In this document: positions 10,681 through 21,666 of the stretch, piece after piece
Position numbering within the stretch: position 1 is the stretch's first letter
Layout: each line of letters opens with the position of its first letter
Assembly (NCBI GenBank): GCA_036346395.1
Contig: CM070606.1
Span: forward strand, 21,252,915-21,316,914
Source: Hsuehochloa calcarea
Taxonomy: Eukaryota; Streptophyta; Magnoliopsida; Poales; Poaceae
DNA: 64,000 bases
Direction of reading: 5' to 3'
Notes under the pieces: model-generated
Seen by the model: the letters and a program-made list of their open reading frames with translations, nothing else
Database searches by the model: none
Told to the model about the DNA's origin: nothing
Program-made: the position numbers and the translations under genes

Positions 10681-11357
10681 GTGATTGAAATATTTGCACA
10701 GGAAAAAATTTCGGTACAAATCATCCGTTTAAGAGTAGGATGTAGGCCACCGTACAGCAGTTTCACCTGCATTGCTATTTTTTAAATGATGTCCCGTTCG
10801 TAACGTAGGAATTTCATGGGAATTTGCATGAAGTAGGAATCATTCAAAATTCTCAAAAGGGCCTTGAGAGTAAGTAGGGGTGGCAATTTGCCCCCACCGA
10901 AGGTTTGTTTGGACAGGAAGGGACATGAGACATGCTTCCCTGTGGGGTGGGGTTGGGGCCGCTAGGAAATAAAATATATTGGTTTATTTCATACTAGGAG
11001 TCCATGCAACGTGGGCTATGGATTATAAAATTTTAATATTAGAAATTAGGGAACAAAAATAATTGTGAATGGTAGTACCAATCCTTACACGGACCACTGT
11101 AAAAAAAAATATTTACACTAATAATTAGAAGATGTCTAGGCATTGTTCGCATTAACTAGTTTAGCGATTGTTGAATCATTAAGTTAGCACTTATAGACAC
11201 AAACAGAACACATTGAACAAAGCACGCAATCTGATGCAAAAGATTGACAACAAAGGATAAACTTGAGTACATAATATATTTTTTGTTGCTTCTATTTAGA
11301 AGAGCTATTTTTTTTTGCTATTTATAATAGCTCCTTGCCAAACGTATCATTGAAAAA
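10681..11357. other. Intergenic stretch, no gene recognised
   Basis: A mix of unique-looking and AT-rich sequence. A GGGGTGGCAATTTGCCCC-like segment near 10877 hints at an old transposon end, but no partner end was found. Confidence 0.4.
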
Positions 11358-12462
11358 GGATAAATTTGTTCAGTGTCATTGCAATCGTTCACGAATTGCA
11401 AAATACTATCGCAAATACAAAAAAAAAACTCTAAAAAATATCATTGTTGTCACGTTTTCGTCCCAAGGGTACGAAATTATTCTTCTACCCTTACTCTTCT
11501 TCTATTTCTTTTTTTTTCCTAAGGCCAGTCCTACATCTCATTCTACCCTTGCTTCTTCTCCAGAAGCCACAGCCTACAGTGATGGACAATGGTGGCGAGG
11601 CTTGGCTTGGGGGATAGGCAAAATGGAATGATGTAACATCTTTTTTTTTAAAATATATATTAATTTTCTTAATTGTATTACAAAAATAAAAACTAAAATT
11701 ATCTTGAGAATATTTTAATTAAACTCAAAATACCCTATTTAACAACTATTAAAATTTTATAGAATTTCTAGAGCTATCTTGCTATTTTTCAGTTTGTAAA
11801 AAGTATTTTCAGTTTGTAAAAAGTATTTACGGTGTAAAAATGAAAACCAAATTTAACTTTATAATATTTTATTAAGCCCAAAACACCCTATTTAACTACT
11901 ATGAAATATTTATAGAATTTTTAGAGTTATATTGCTATTTTCTAGTTTTAAAAGTATTTACTGTGTAAAAATGAAATCCAAATTTAATATTTTTAATATT
12001 TTAATTATTCTCAAAATACAATATTTAACAACTCTGAAATTTTTATAGAATTTTTAGAGCTGTCTTGCTATTTTTCTAGTTTAAAAAGTTTTTTTAGATT
12101 TTTTAAATTATTTACCGTGTAAAAATAAAAGCCAAATTTAAGTTGAAAATAATTTTTATAAGTGCAAAATGTCTGAGGGAATTTCTAGTAATTTTCCTAG
12201 AAATGTTGGGCCATGTTTTGCTATTTTTGGGGATTTAATCGGTGTTTTCTCATACTATTATTTACGAGGGGTAATGTTGGAATTTATGAAATTTTCTTTC
12301 TCTAAGAAAGGCTCTAACGGCTGTTTTGGATGGAAAACGTAATGGCAATGATATTTTCGTAGTTTTTTTTTTAATGTTTGCGATGATATTTTCCAGTCGA
12401 CCTCGTGTGTGTGGTATTTTCTAACACGTGAACGATTGCGATGACACTGAACAAATTTTCTC
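11358..12462. mobile_element. Element with long terminal inverted repeats, possibly MULE-type
   Basis: The left end (11358-11467) and the reverse complement of the right end (about 12318-12462) match over more than 100 bp. They share AAATTTGTTCAGTGTCAT, CGCAATCGTTCACG or its variant, GCAAATAC/GCAAACAT with an A-run, and AAATATCATTG. The right repeat has extra sequence between the blocks. Flanks TTGAAAAAG and TTAAAAAAA could be a worn 9-bp target duplication. Long inverted repeats and 9-bp duplications fit a non-autonomous Mutator-like element. No transposase frame is present. Confidence 0.7.
11695..12150. repeat. Threefold tandem repeat inside the inverted-repeat element
   Basis: Three diverged units of roughly 130-150 bp. 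Each runs through a CTCAAAAYACCCTATTTAAC-like start, ATAGAATTTYTAGAG, TTGCTATTTTTC and TTTACYGTGTAAAAATGAAA. They are strongly AT-rich and noncoding. Confidence 0.8.
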
Positions 12463-12775
12463 TTAAAAAAATTATAGTTTACTACTTAGAAGGATCAATA
12501 TTATTAACAACGTTAAATGTACACAGATGCCAAAAAAAGTCAATTCAAACATAGATCATCTAGATGTACAACTTGTGTAAAGTTTAATGTATTATAGAAA
12601 TCACAAAATGAAAAGGCTTACAGGGTGTCGCCTTTGAGCTGCTTGCCTTGCCTCTCTCTTTCTCTTATTTAAAAAACAAAACTAAAGCTTAAGTCGACCC
12701 ATCCTTCGATTGCTCATCTTGTGAAAACTTGATGTGGTACCTACTAAATTACGCAATCATAATGTTGAGACAATT
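12463..12775. other. Spacer, no gene recognised
   Basis: About 310 bp between the inverted-repeat element and the start of E1. Nothing identifiable was seen. Confidence 0.5.
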
Positions 12776-13060
12776 TGAAATAACCAAAAATCTAAAATTT
12801 CAAAAAAGAGAAGAATCTTTTGGTTGAATTTTGAAAACTTTCTGTTTTCAGAAATTTTCTAGCATTTTACGCTTTCCCTTTTCGAAAATACGTTTTCTCC
12901 TTGTCGTAGCAAACATGCTATACAGTAGAAAAGGGGGGGACCCCGGGTAGGCTCAGAGGAGCCGCGGGGGTCCTCAGGAGAAGGGACCAGCTGATGTGAA
13001 AAATGTGTATATGTATTGCTCTGAAAAATCAGGACTAGTCTCCCCTTTACATGAGGGGGG

Positions 13061-13080
13061 GAGGGCTATTTATAGCCCTC
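13061..13080 (-). promoter_or_regulatory. Palindromic TATA region of solo LTR M
   Basis: GAGGGCTA-TTTA-TAGCCCTC is a perfect inverted repeat containing the minus-strand TATA motif CTATAAATAG. Confidence 0.55.
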
Positions 13081-13435
13081 CATGAGAGGGTCTTTATATT
13101 ACCATTCTAACCCTACGGCGGTACTGTACACGTAGGGGCTGCAGGGACATTCCCCCCCTAAGCCTAGTCTTTGGTCCATGGTGGGTATCCCTGGGCCTGG
13201 TACACTCAGCTAGTGCACCTGGCCTAGTCGCGCTCAGAGTGCTCTGCCTTCGGGTCTTCTCTAGCAGTGGTCCGGAGGGCTTGGCGCCTTGGTCTTTGTG
13301 GGGTCCCGGGACCTCTGGGAGCTGGGTCTTCCCCGAGGCGGCCTGGGGGCTCTTTGCCCGGCCTCACAGACCCGGGAACCTCCTGGAGCGCTTTGGGTCT
13401 TCCCCGGAGTCGGCCCGGAGGGCCTGCTGCTCCGG

Positions 13436-13676
13436 TGTAATACCCCGGTCTGCTCGTAGCGTGGCCCATAAGGGGTTGTGTGGTGGGATTAGTCCCATAT
13501 TGCTTGTCTCAAGTGAGTTGTAGTAGTATATAATGCATGTTGGATCCAAACGTAGCACCTCCGGGTTAACCCTTTTACACGAAGCGAGGACGAAAGTGTA
13601 AGTGAGGTGCTATGTGTGCGCGGGTCTGCCCCACGGTGGGCTGGTCATTGAGCCGATTTTGGGTCAGGGTGTTACA
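13436..13676. mobile_element. Solo LTR N, 241 bp, nested in M
   Basis: It opens TGTAATACCCCGG and closes CAGGGTGTTACA, with target duplications TCCGG at 13431-13435 and 13677-13681. The M sequence is continuous across it. The length is in the range of small TRIM/SMART LTRs. No coding content; orientation is unclear. Confidence 0.88.
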
Positions 13677-14222
13677 TCCGGACCTCGCAGGACCCCGGGG
13701 ATCCTCCGAACGCCGGGCCTTCCCGAGCCGCCAAGGACCCATCGCCCAGTGCCTTGCGGGACCCCGGGGAACCTCCGGGGAGCTTCGGTTCTTGTCCGGA
13801 GGTGGCCCGGAGGGCCTGCTGCTCCGGGTCTCGCGGGACTGGGAACCTCCGGTGGTCCTGGTTTCGCAGAGATCTGGTGCCCTCGCCGGGCCTTTGTTCG
13901 GGTCGCTCCCGCTGGTTTGACGATGGCTTAGCTTAGCTGTTGGGGCCGGTGGGGTCGCCCCTACGACACTCCTAAAGAAAACGCATTTCTCCCAGGGCGA
14001 CGTCACCCCCTTCTCCCCTGCGTCATCGCCCGGACGCTAGCGCCACTTCCTCCACTGCCGTCACCCGCCACCTCCCACGTCACCACACCGCTCTAGCGCC
14101 TTCCACCGCTACCTCTCCTCTCCCGATGTCGCCCAAGCGCTCCCCACCGCCCACGTCGCCAGCCACTGCTCCCACCGCCTCCCTGTTGTCGCCGCCCGCT
14201 AGCGCCACCACCATCCCAAGGC

Positions 14223-14230
14223 TATAAAAG
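14223..14230 (+). promoter_or_regulatory. TATA box of the E1 5' LTR
   Basis: TATAAAAG after CCCAAGGC, conserved in the second LTR at 21007-21014. It is followed by a short C/T-rich leader and a candidate 5' splice site at 14364. Confidence 0.7.
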
Positions 14231-15364
14231 CCACAACCCGGGAAAGTTGGCTTGATCACCTCCACCTCCACCTCCACTACCTCCCCTTGCCCCTTCCCCT
14301 CCAGCACCGGCCGGATTTTGAAGAATCGCCACCACCGGTGTTTCTTCCCCCGACGAAGCTCCGGTAAAATTCACCGCCCTCTTTGCTCCCCTTCCCTCCC
14401 CTTCCCGGCTGAAGCACCACCTCACCGCCGCCAATCTTTCCCCCGCCTTGCCCCACCCCCTCCCTCACTGGAACCTCGTTGGCACGGAGCTCCACCACTG
14501 CGCCTCTCATGGCAGTGCCGCCAAGCAGCCTTAGACCACCTCAATCCACCCCACCACCTCCATTGAACTCCCCTCACCTCACTGATGCTTCTCCACCCCT
14601 GCCTCGGCCGAGCACCATCAGAAGGCCGCCGCCTTGTCCCTCGCCTCCGACTGCGGCGCCTCACGCCGCCCCCACCTCCGCAGCTCCTCTGCCCCTCCAA
14701 CTCCCCAAAATGAAACCCCCATGCCTCTGTGGTGCTCCCTGTACCCTCCCCACCGCCGTCGGCCACCGCCGTCGCCGGAGCACCGCCATATTCCTTCCTC
14801 CCGGCCGGGCGAAGCTGGCCTTGTCGAAGGCCGCCGCTGCTCCAACTGCTCCTATCTACCGGGCCAAATGGCTCATTGCTTTACCGTGGGCAGATAGTAG
14901 TTGGGCCGACCCATTACTGTTCATTTCATTTCGGGCTTTTACTGTTCACTACGCAGTAAAGATAATTATTGTTCACAACACATTATTTGATTTACTGTTT
15001 ATCGCCCGAAAAACACTGTTCATTAACCAAAAATATATCATCAACGTTCACTGTCATAAACAATAATCATAGTTACTGTTCACTACCCATTTTTCATCCA
15101 TAAATAGTAAAAAATAGCACTATTCATCATCTAATACTATTCATCCCCAAAACCCTAATTCGACATTATATATCCATTTCGAGCCCAGAAATCAATTTCT
15201 CCACTCCGTTCAGTCCAAATAAACACCAGATAAATTCCCACCCTCCCACACCACCTTCCTTTGTGTTTCTTTTCCATTTATTTTTTAGTTGCATATTATT
15301 CCCAGCTCATTCCTTATCGAGCTGGATTTTACTTGGTTTATTTTATTGGATTGCTTCTCGTTAG

Positions 15365-15436
15365 GTCACGATTCTGACGACCAAGCTACAGAAGACATCA
15401 GAGAAGACCAGTATCTACAGGACTTTGTGCAAAAAG
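15365..15436 (+). other. Micro-exon-like segment in the E1 5' LTR
   Basis: 72 bp between CTCGTTAG (acceptor-like) and AAAAAG|GCAAGTCG (GC-type donor-like). It is open and acidic in one frame, ending EDQYLQDFVQKGK. The second E1 LTR keeps the peptide (27389 onward) but its donor reads ACAAGTC. Counterparts of 63-72 bp occur in LTR pieces F, G, H and at 4316-4387. Splicing is inferred, not shown. Confidence 0.5.
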
Positions 15437-16483
15437 GCAAGTCGCATTCCTTGATCATTTTGAGCCTACAATTCATTATTATATTTGTGCCAATTACTTT
15501 AAATATTGAAATAATACTTTTGAATGCCATGATACTTAGATAATTCCTATTACCCCACATACAAACCCACTTAGCACTTGTAGGCCATATTTACCTTGAC
15601 AAGTCCACATAAAATATTATCTATACAAGTAGCTTTGTCACACAAATGTGTTTATCAATCAAAAGAGAGTGTTGGCGGTTCGCCAATGGTTTTGGAGAAG
15701 AGTTGAGGGTTGTGTCCAGGATGTTGGACAACCCAATAGACGTGTGTTAAAAGTGAGTCAAAGGTGAGATCAAGCAGGTGGACAGCCATGAGTTGGTATT
15801 GGTCTGTTTCCTCACTGGAGACAAGGATAAGAACCTTGCGCCAAAGTAACAGACACAGAAAACCGCTCAACCACATGTGTGGTCATTACTCCCTAGCTTA
15901 GTACACTGCTCTTCCGATTGAATATCTACAACATCTAGAGTGGGACAGGAGTGGGCCTGAAGGGACACTTGCTGGTCTTCACAACAGTATGGTCCCGTCA
16001 GCCTCGGGGTGAAAGATCCTTTGCGGCGGCCGGTGGAGTCTCCCGAGGGTTGTATGGAGTAAGAACCTACCGGGTAGAGCCTAGAAAGGTTGAGCAGTGA
16101 AAAAGTTTTGTTATCTCAGCTCAGTCGCACGCTAACGTGTTGTGTGTATATTGCATGAAAGTACAAGTATGAGGTATCTTGTTGGTAAAGCTGAGCAACT
16201 CTGCATACTATAACAAAAGGTATTCGAATATACTATACTTCCGGTTAATGAAGCTGTGTTCATAGGTGATTCCAATACACGAGGCATCAGTAGAGTTTTT
16301 AAGATGTTAAGCTGGTAATTGCAATTGTTGAGAAACCCCTGTTATTATTTATTATTATTTTACTATTTTAAAGTTAAACTGCTTTAAACTGCAAAATGCA
16401 TCCATATATTCCTGTTAAGGTAAACCCTAACCATCCACTGAACTCCTTGCATGTAATTATTCAGTTTTTCCACGTGGCTTGTT

Positions 16484-16509
16484 GAGTATGGTAGCAGTAC
16501 TCATTCTTG
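16484..16509 (+). other. Stem-loop motif in the E1 5' LTR
   Basis: GAGTA-(9)-TACTC followed by ATTCTTGC. It is one of ten occurrences of the same stem-loop plus tail in LTRs of this window (see findings). Confidence 0.55.
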
Positions 16510-16847
16510 CAAAATCTGCAAACCATCCAAAGAGAAAGATTGGGAAAATACTGAGAATCTCAATGAGCAGGATTTTCGTGGGCCTCAAGACGACACCAGC
16601 TACTGTTATTAGGTGTGAACCGCGCTCAAGCGTGCCTATGGTTGGAAGTTCTTTTGTCTTGTACTATATTAGCTTTGGGCTTGAAAGTCTCTGTTAGTGT
16701 CAAAACTGGTTGCTAAACCTTAATCTTATGTAATAAAAGTTTGGTTTTGTTGTAATCGAAGGCTTGCTAAAAATACTGCTTACTTCGCAACTACACATCC
16801 CGGCAAGGCAGAAGAGTTTGACGCCCTGCATTTTGGGGCGCATAAAG

Positions 16848-16860
16848 TGGTATAAGAGCT
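16848..16860 (+). promoter_or_regulatory. E1 primer-binding site
   Basis: TGGTATAAGAGCT lies 5 bp after the LTR end and differs from the tRNA-Met-type site TGGTATCAGAGC by one base in its core. Confidence 0.75.
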
Positions 16861-17271
16861 TAGCTTGACCGTAGATTGGGACCTTAGGTTGGTTATAGGA
16901 ATTAGGAAGTGAAGACCTTCGAAAATCTTAATATTAAAAACTATAAAAGAAATTCTGGAAATAAAAGTATAAGTATTATTGCCGTCTTTTCCCTTCTTTT
17001 GCTATCTCATCTAAGCTTATATTTGTAAAATCTTGATTTGTTTTTGTAAAAATATTTATCTCTCTCTCTGCCAATTTCAACTTTTCGTCAGAAGTTGCGG
17101 TACTCTTCAGAGTACGTTAGAGTAGTGTTAAATAGAGTAAACCCTAAATAGACAATCTTTTGGTTGTAACACAAGTTGTATTATGTGCTCTAAGTAGTAT
17201 GTATACAACTTGTATAAATAATTGAGCTATGTTATTTGTTGATAATTTGTTTTTCTATCAGTACATGTATA
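16861..17271 (+). other. E1 5' untranslated internal region, left part
   Basis: About 400 bp between the primer site and solo LTR J3. It continues at 19093 and leads into gag. No coding content seen. Confidence 0.6.
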
Positions 17272-19092
17272 TTTTGGACCGAAAAGGCGACTAGAGGAGG
17301 GGGGGATAGGAGCACGCTCACTTTTTCACAAATAATGGATTCAACACAATTTCACTCCAGTAGCTATGGAAGCTATGAAGATCAGTATATCAGTACAGCG
17401 GAAGACTAATATTGAATCCAATAAACACCTCTAAGCAATACTACAAAAGATCAAACACAACATAACAAATCTCAATGCACTACCGGTCAGACCGCTGGCT
17501 CAAAGGCGGTCGGACCGATTTGTCACGGCCGACCGGTGGTCACGAAGGTCCGACCACGCCCAAGAATGTAATGATCACCAGATGACTTAAGATGAAATTA
17601 GATGAAACTTTTGATCTACTAATCCAAACTTGATGAAACTTGGAACACACCTTCTCTATGATATCAGAAACCTATTACAATCGAATATTATGATAATTCT
17701 TGGAAGAATAGCGATCTTTTTTTATTTGATCAAAGAAGGGTTCAAAACCGGGTCAAAACAAAAACTTGATCTAAGATCTTGCTCGTGGGTGATTGATGAT
17801 CAAGATATTCCTAGATAGGTTCCCACACATCACAGCAAGCTAGATCACATGAAGAATTCAATCAAAACTCAAGGATCAAAGAAAGACCCAAAATCATCAA
17901 ATATTTAGAAAGAACGCAATGAGACAAACCATTGATCAAAGACCCAAAATCATCAAATATGGAGAAAGAACGCAATGAGACAAAACATTGATCAAACTTT
18001 CCTTTGATTGATTGATATGATCTGGGCTTACAGCCACTCCATCAATGGAGGACAATGCTCAATCCAAGAGCACGAAAATCACATCAAAAGATCAAGAACC
18101 CTAGCCTCCACAAAAGCTCTCTCTAAGAAAATTAGGGTTTGTAAAAATAGCAAAAGAGACGAAACGAAGGTGCAGCCACCTCCCTCCCCTATTTATAGTG
18201 GAGGCTTAGACCTTCTAGAAGTTTGACTCAATTGGGCTCCTGTTAAGGCCCAAAACAAACGGGATATATACGCACGCATTTTAAAGCACCGTCTTTATCT
18301 CCTCTTGACCTAACTAGCTACACCTTGCGCCATCTTGCGCCTCGGATTAGCTAATAGGCCATCCTTGTCCATCTTGCACCTCGCTTGAGTACATTGACCT
18401 CACTCGGTATTGTCGATCGTTCTGGACCTCAGCTCTCCAAACCTAGTCCCGACCATCCTCGCTGTTGACCGTCGTTGACCACCAAGCAACCTGCACAACA
18501 ATAGACAAGTAAACCGAATTTGAAAATAAGTTCTTCACAACTTGACCCATGTTAGTCAAAACATACATCATGCAACATATACGCCATGAAACTCATGACT
18601 TTGACCTAACAACCGAATATCGCTGCCACGACGGGCATTTAACCAGTGAAAACCGCCAGCCGCCTCGGGCTTGGCTCGATCACCACCTCGCCGGCCTACC
18701 GACCACCAACTATGGGCCGGTCAGACCGCCAGCAATGACTTAGCCGATTTTCAACCTCTGAAAACCGAAACCTACTAAAAATTTCAAACCAATAGAACTT
18801 TTGACTGGAGACTTCAAAAATTATGAGACCAAGTGCAATAGAATCCCCTCTCTTGCCTACACACTCTATTTTTTGCCCAGCTCAATTCCTCACTTTCTGA
18901 CATTGCCGATCCCACCGCCGCTTAGGGCCGGTCATACCGATTTGGTACCGGTCTAACCGCCGCCGGGCGGCCGACTTTCGGTTCGACAAAGACAAAGAAT
19001 CGTGCGAAAACACGCAAAACGACAAACTGTTAACGTCATTGCCAATTGTCACATCATCCTAAGATCTGGAGCATATCCCCATGATATCCACA
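17272..19092 (-). mobile_element. Solo LTR J3 (family J, reversed) inside E1
   Basis: The reverse complement matches J copy 2 from its start (TGTGGATATC) to the C-rich end (CCCCCTCCTCTAGTCGCC). A 5-bp duplication GTATA is visible at 17267-17271 and 19093-19097, though the left end has a few extra bases. Palindromes CGGTC-N-GACCG are clustered at both ends. Its size (1.82 kb) equals the other full copy. Confidence 0.78.
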
Positions 19093-19229
19093 GTATATCA
19101 TCCTTGTCAAAATTCAATTCCTCCTTTTCGTCTTAATTCTTATCTTGATCTTTCTCAGCTTAACTTAAGTCTAAATCTTACTTACCTATCTATATTTGGT
19201 TAAAATCACTGCAGAAATACATTCCCAAG

Positions 19230-20395
19230 ATGTCAGGAATAAGAACAAGAAGTCATAATAATCATCAGAGTGAAGCTAACTCAGAAGATCACCAGCCCAG
19301 CATGGTAGAAGTGATAGCTATGATGGAAAGAAACATATACCAAGCAGAACAAAATCAAACAAGAATGATGGAGCAACACACCAGACTTTTAGAATAGATA
19401 GCAACCATATCAACAATTGAATCACTATAGGACCAAAATGGACAGACTTTTAGAAGACAAGACCACCAACTTTTACAGTTGCACCGGAACCGCTAGCAGC
19501 AGATGATTGGATAAGAGACATGGAAAGAAAGTTAGATACAATCCAATGCACTTATCAAGAGAAGATTCTTTTTGCCTCCCACCAACTTCAAGGACAAGTC
19601 GCAACATGGTGGATGAATCACCAAGCACTTCACCTTGGACGAGATATACCATGGCAAGAATTTACGAATGCTTTTCATAAGGCACACGTTTCCACTGGAG
19701 TGCTTGCTTCCAAACGCCGAGAATTTCTTGCTCTTAAGCAAAGAGGAAGTACTGTGATAGAATACCTACATCAATTCAACTACCTAGCACATTATGCTCC
19801 AAATGATGTTAATACTGAAGAGAAAAAGATGGAGAAGTATTCAGAACGATTGCAAAAGTCACTGAAATTTCACATTTCAGCCCTGGATTTCAAAGACATG
19901 TCAGCTATGGTAAATAAACTGCTAATATCAGAAGAAGCCAGAGCAGAATTACAAGAAACCAGAAAAAGAAGAGCAATGCAGATGACACCTCAACCAAGTG
20001 CACCCAGAAAAAGGATGATGACAACGCCACCAGTACAATCTTAGCAGAGACCAACTACCAATCCAATTCCAAGACACCAATACAGCATGAATCAGTCGGC
20101 CACAAACAGTGCTACACTTGCGGAGGAAATCACCACAAAAAGGAATGTCCAAAAAAGTCAATAAACTGCTACCACTGTGGGCAACTAGGTTTCAAAATGC
20201 AATGTCCAATGAAAAATATGTCAGTAGAAGCAGTCAAAGCTCAGGCGAAAAGTCAATCGCAGATCAACAAGATGCCACCAACACTACAAGCTAACAAAGG
20301 AGGTATGCTAAGACCTAAAGAACAGCCAAGATTTCAGCAATCGGGACAAATTCAAGGCAAGATCAATTATGTCGCTACCAATGAAGCTGCATAAG
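19230..20395 (+). pseudogene. E1 gag (frameshifted), with two zinc knuckles
   Basis: ATG 19230 opens a short N-terminal frame ending in a stop near 19395. The main gag core is open from before 19470 to 20044, reading ADDWIRDMERKLD, then HQLQGQVATWWMNHQAL, the Retrotrans_gag signature. A frame change follows, and the nucleocapsid part is read in another frame from about 20095: CYTCGGNHHKKEC and CYHCGQLGFKMQC. The second knuckle lacks the histidine expected after GLY, and the first is one residue short. After a stop at 20393 only a stub of the protease linker remains. Role in a live element: RNA packaging. Confidence 0.85.
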
Positions 20396-20599
20396 CCACC
20401 AATATCATTGCTGGTATGTTTTTACTTCATGTTGTATCAGCATTGAATTTGATTAGTCCGGCAGCCACCCTTCCTTTCAGATTTGTGGAACAGAAAGAGC
20501 ATCATGGAAAAAGGAATCGAAAATGCAGCGTAGTTTTCCAATCTGTCCCCTGGCTCTGGGTGAATCTCGGGGTCAAGATTCTTTTTAAGGGGGCTAGAT
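20396..20599 (+). other. E1 deletion junction and polypurine tract
   Basis: The protease start is joined to sequence typical of the end of Gypsy pol, then TTTTTAAGGGGGCTAGAT just before the 3' LTR. Reverse transcriptase, RNase H and integrase are missing, so E1 is a gag-only derivative whose movement would have needed a helper. Confidence 0.75.
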
Positions 20600-21666
20600 T
20601 GAAATAACCCAAAAATCCAAAATTTCAACTTTTTTTTTGAATCTTTTGGTTGAATTTTGAAAACTTTACTTTCTCGGAAATTTTCCAGCGTTTTACGCTT
20701 TCCCTTTTCAGAAATACGTTTTCTCCTTAAGAAAACACATTTCTCCGAGGGCACCGTCACCCCTTTCTTCTTCCTTCTTCCCCCTTCTCCCCTGCGTCAT
20801 CTCCCCGACGCCAGCGTCGTCTCCTCCGCTGCCGTCACCCGCCACCTCCCACGCCACTGCACTGCTACAGCGCCTTCCACTGCCACCTCCCCTACCTCTC
20901 CTCTCCAGGCGCCGCCCAAGCGCTCCCCGCCGCCCACGTCGCCAGCCACTGCTCCCACCGCCTCCCTATTGCCGTCGCCCTACTGGTGCCACCGCCATCC
21001 CCAGGCTATAAAAGCCACACCCTGGGAAAGGTGGCTTCATCACCTCGACCTCCACTACCTCCCTTGCCCTTCCCTCCAAAGACCGGCCGGATTTTGAAGA
21101 ACCGCTGCCGCCTGTGCTTCTTCCCCCGATGAAGCTCTGGTAAAATTTGCCGCCCTCTTTGCTCCCCTTCCCTCCCCCTCCAGGCTCAAGCACCACCTCA
21201 CCGACACCCATCTTTCCTCCACCTTGCCCCACCCCTCCCTCACCGGAACCTTGTCGGCACCGAGCTCCACCGCCGCACCTCTCACGACCGCTTCCACCAA
21301 GCCGCCCCTGGACACCTCAATCCACCCACCACCTCCGTTGAACTCCCCTTACCTCACTGATGCTTCTGCACCCCTTGCCCTCATTGGAGCGCCGCTGTAG
21401 CACCGCCGGCCTCGTCCCCTGCTCCGGCCATGCGCCTCCGCCGCTGCAGCCCCACCTTCGCACCTCCTCTGCCCCTCCAACTCCCTAAAATGGAACCCCA
21501 CGGCTCAGGTGCTCCTGCATTCTCCCCCGCCGCCGCACACTGCCGCTTGAGTGCCGCCATCTTCCTTCCTCCCACTGCAGGCGAGCACATGGCTCCAGCT
21601 GCTCCCGTGCGCTGGGCCAAATGGCCTGGCCGTTTGGGCCCTGGGCCGCACATAGTTGGGCGAGTG

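Larger units (their letters stand above)
12902..13968 (-). mobile_element. Solo LTR M, inserted in the E1 5' LTR
   Basis: It begins TGTCGTAG and ends CTACGACA (8-bp inverted ends, TG...CA) and is flanked by the 5-bp duplication CTCCT (12897-12901, 13969-13973). The second E1 LTR is uninterrupted at the matching place (20723-20735), so the empty site is visible within the same element. Orientation is from the minus-strand TATA box CTATAAATAG at 13065-13074. It is GC-rich, with repeats of GGCCCGGAGGGCCTGCTGCT on both sides of N. There is no internal region, so it is a solo LTR. Confidence 0.92.
12776..16842 (+). mobile_element. E1 Gypsy 5' LTR (interrupted by M and N)
   Basis: It starts TGAAATAACC and ends about GGGGCGCA, just before a primer-binding site. 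It matches the second LTR starting at 20600 (same opening, same CCTTTCCC...TACGTTTTCTCC stretch, same TATA region, same micro-exon). Subtracting the inserted solo LTR M leaves about 3.0 kb. It contains a TATA box at 14223, a putative donor at 14364, a micro-exon at 15365-15436 and a stem-loop at 16484-16502. Long open frames in the C/T-rich part (for example 14479-15066) reflect composition, not a gene. Confidence 0.85.

Noticed and set aside
10790..10990. MITE or hAT end near AGGGGTGGCAATTTG
   Set aside because: Only one end-like motif was found, with no inverted partner or target duplication.
13436..13676. Cassandra-type TRIM with an embedded 5S rRNA promoter
   Set aside because: The small LTR lacks a recognisable 5S internal control region; only its size is similar.
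14479..15066. 195-codon plus-strand ORF rich in Pro, Ser and Ala
   Set aside because: It lies in the C/T-rich leader of the E1 LTR, several other frames are open there too, and the second E1 LTR does not keep the frame. Composition explains it.
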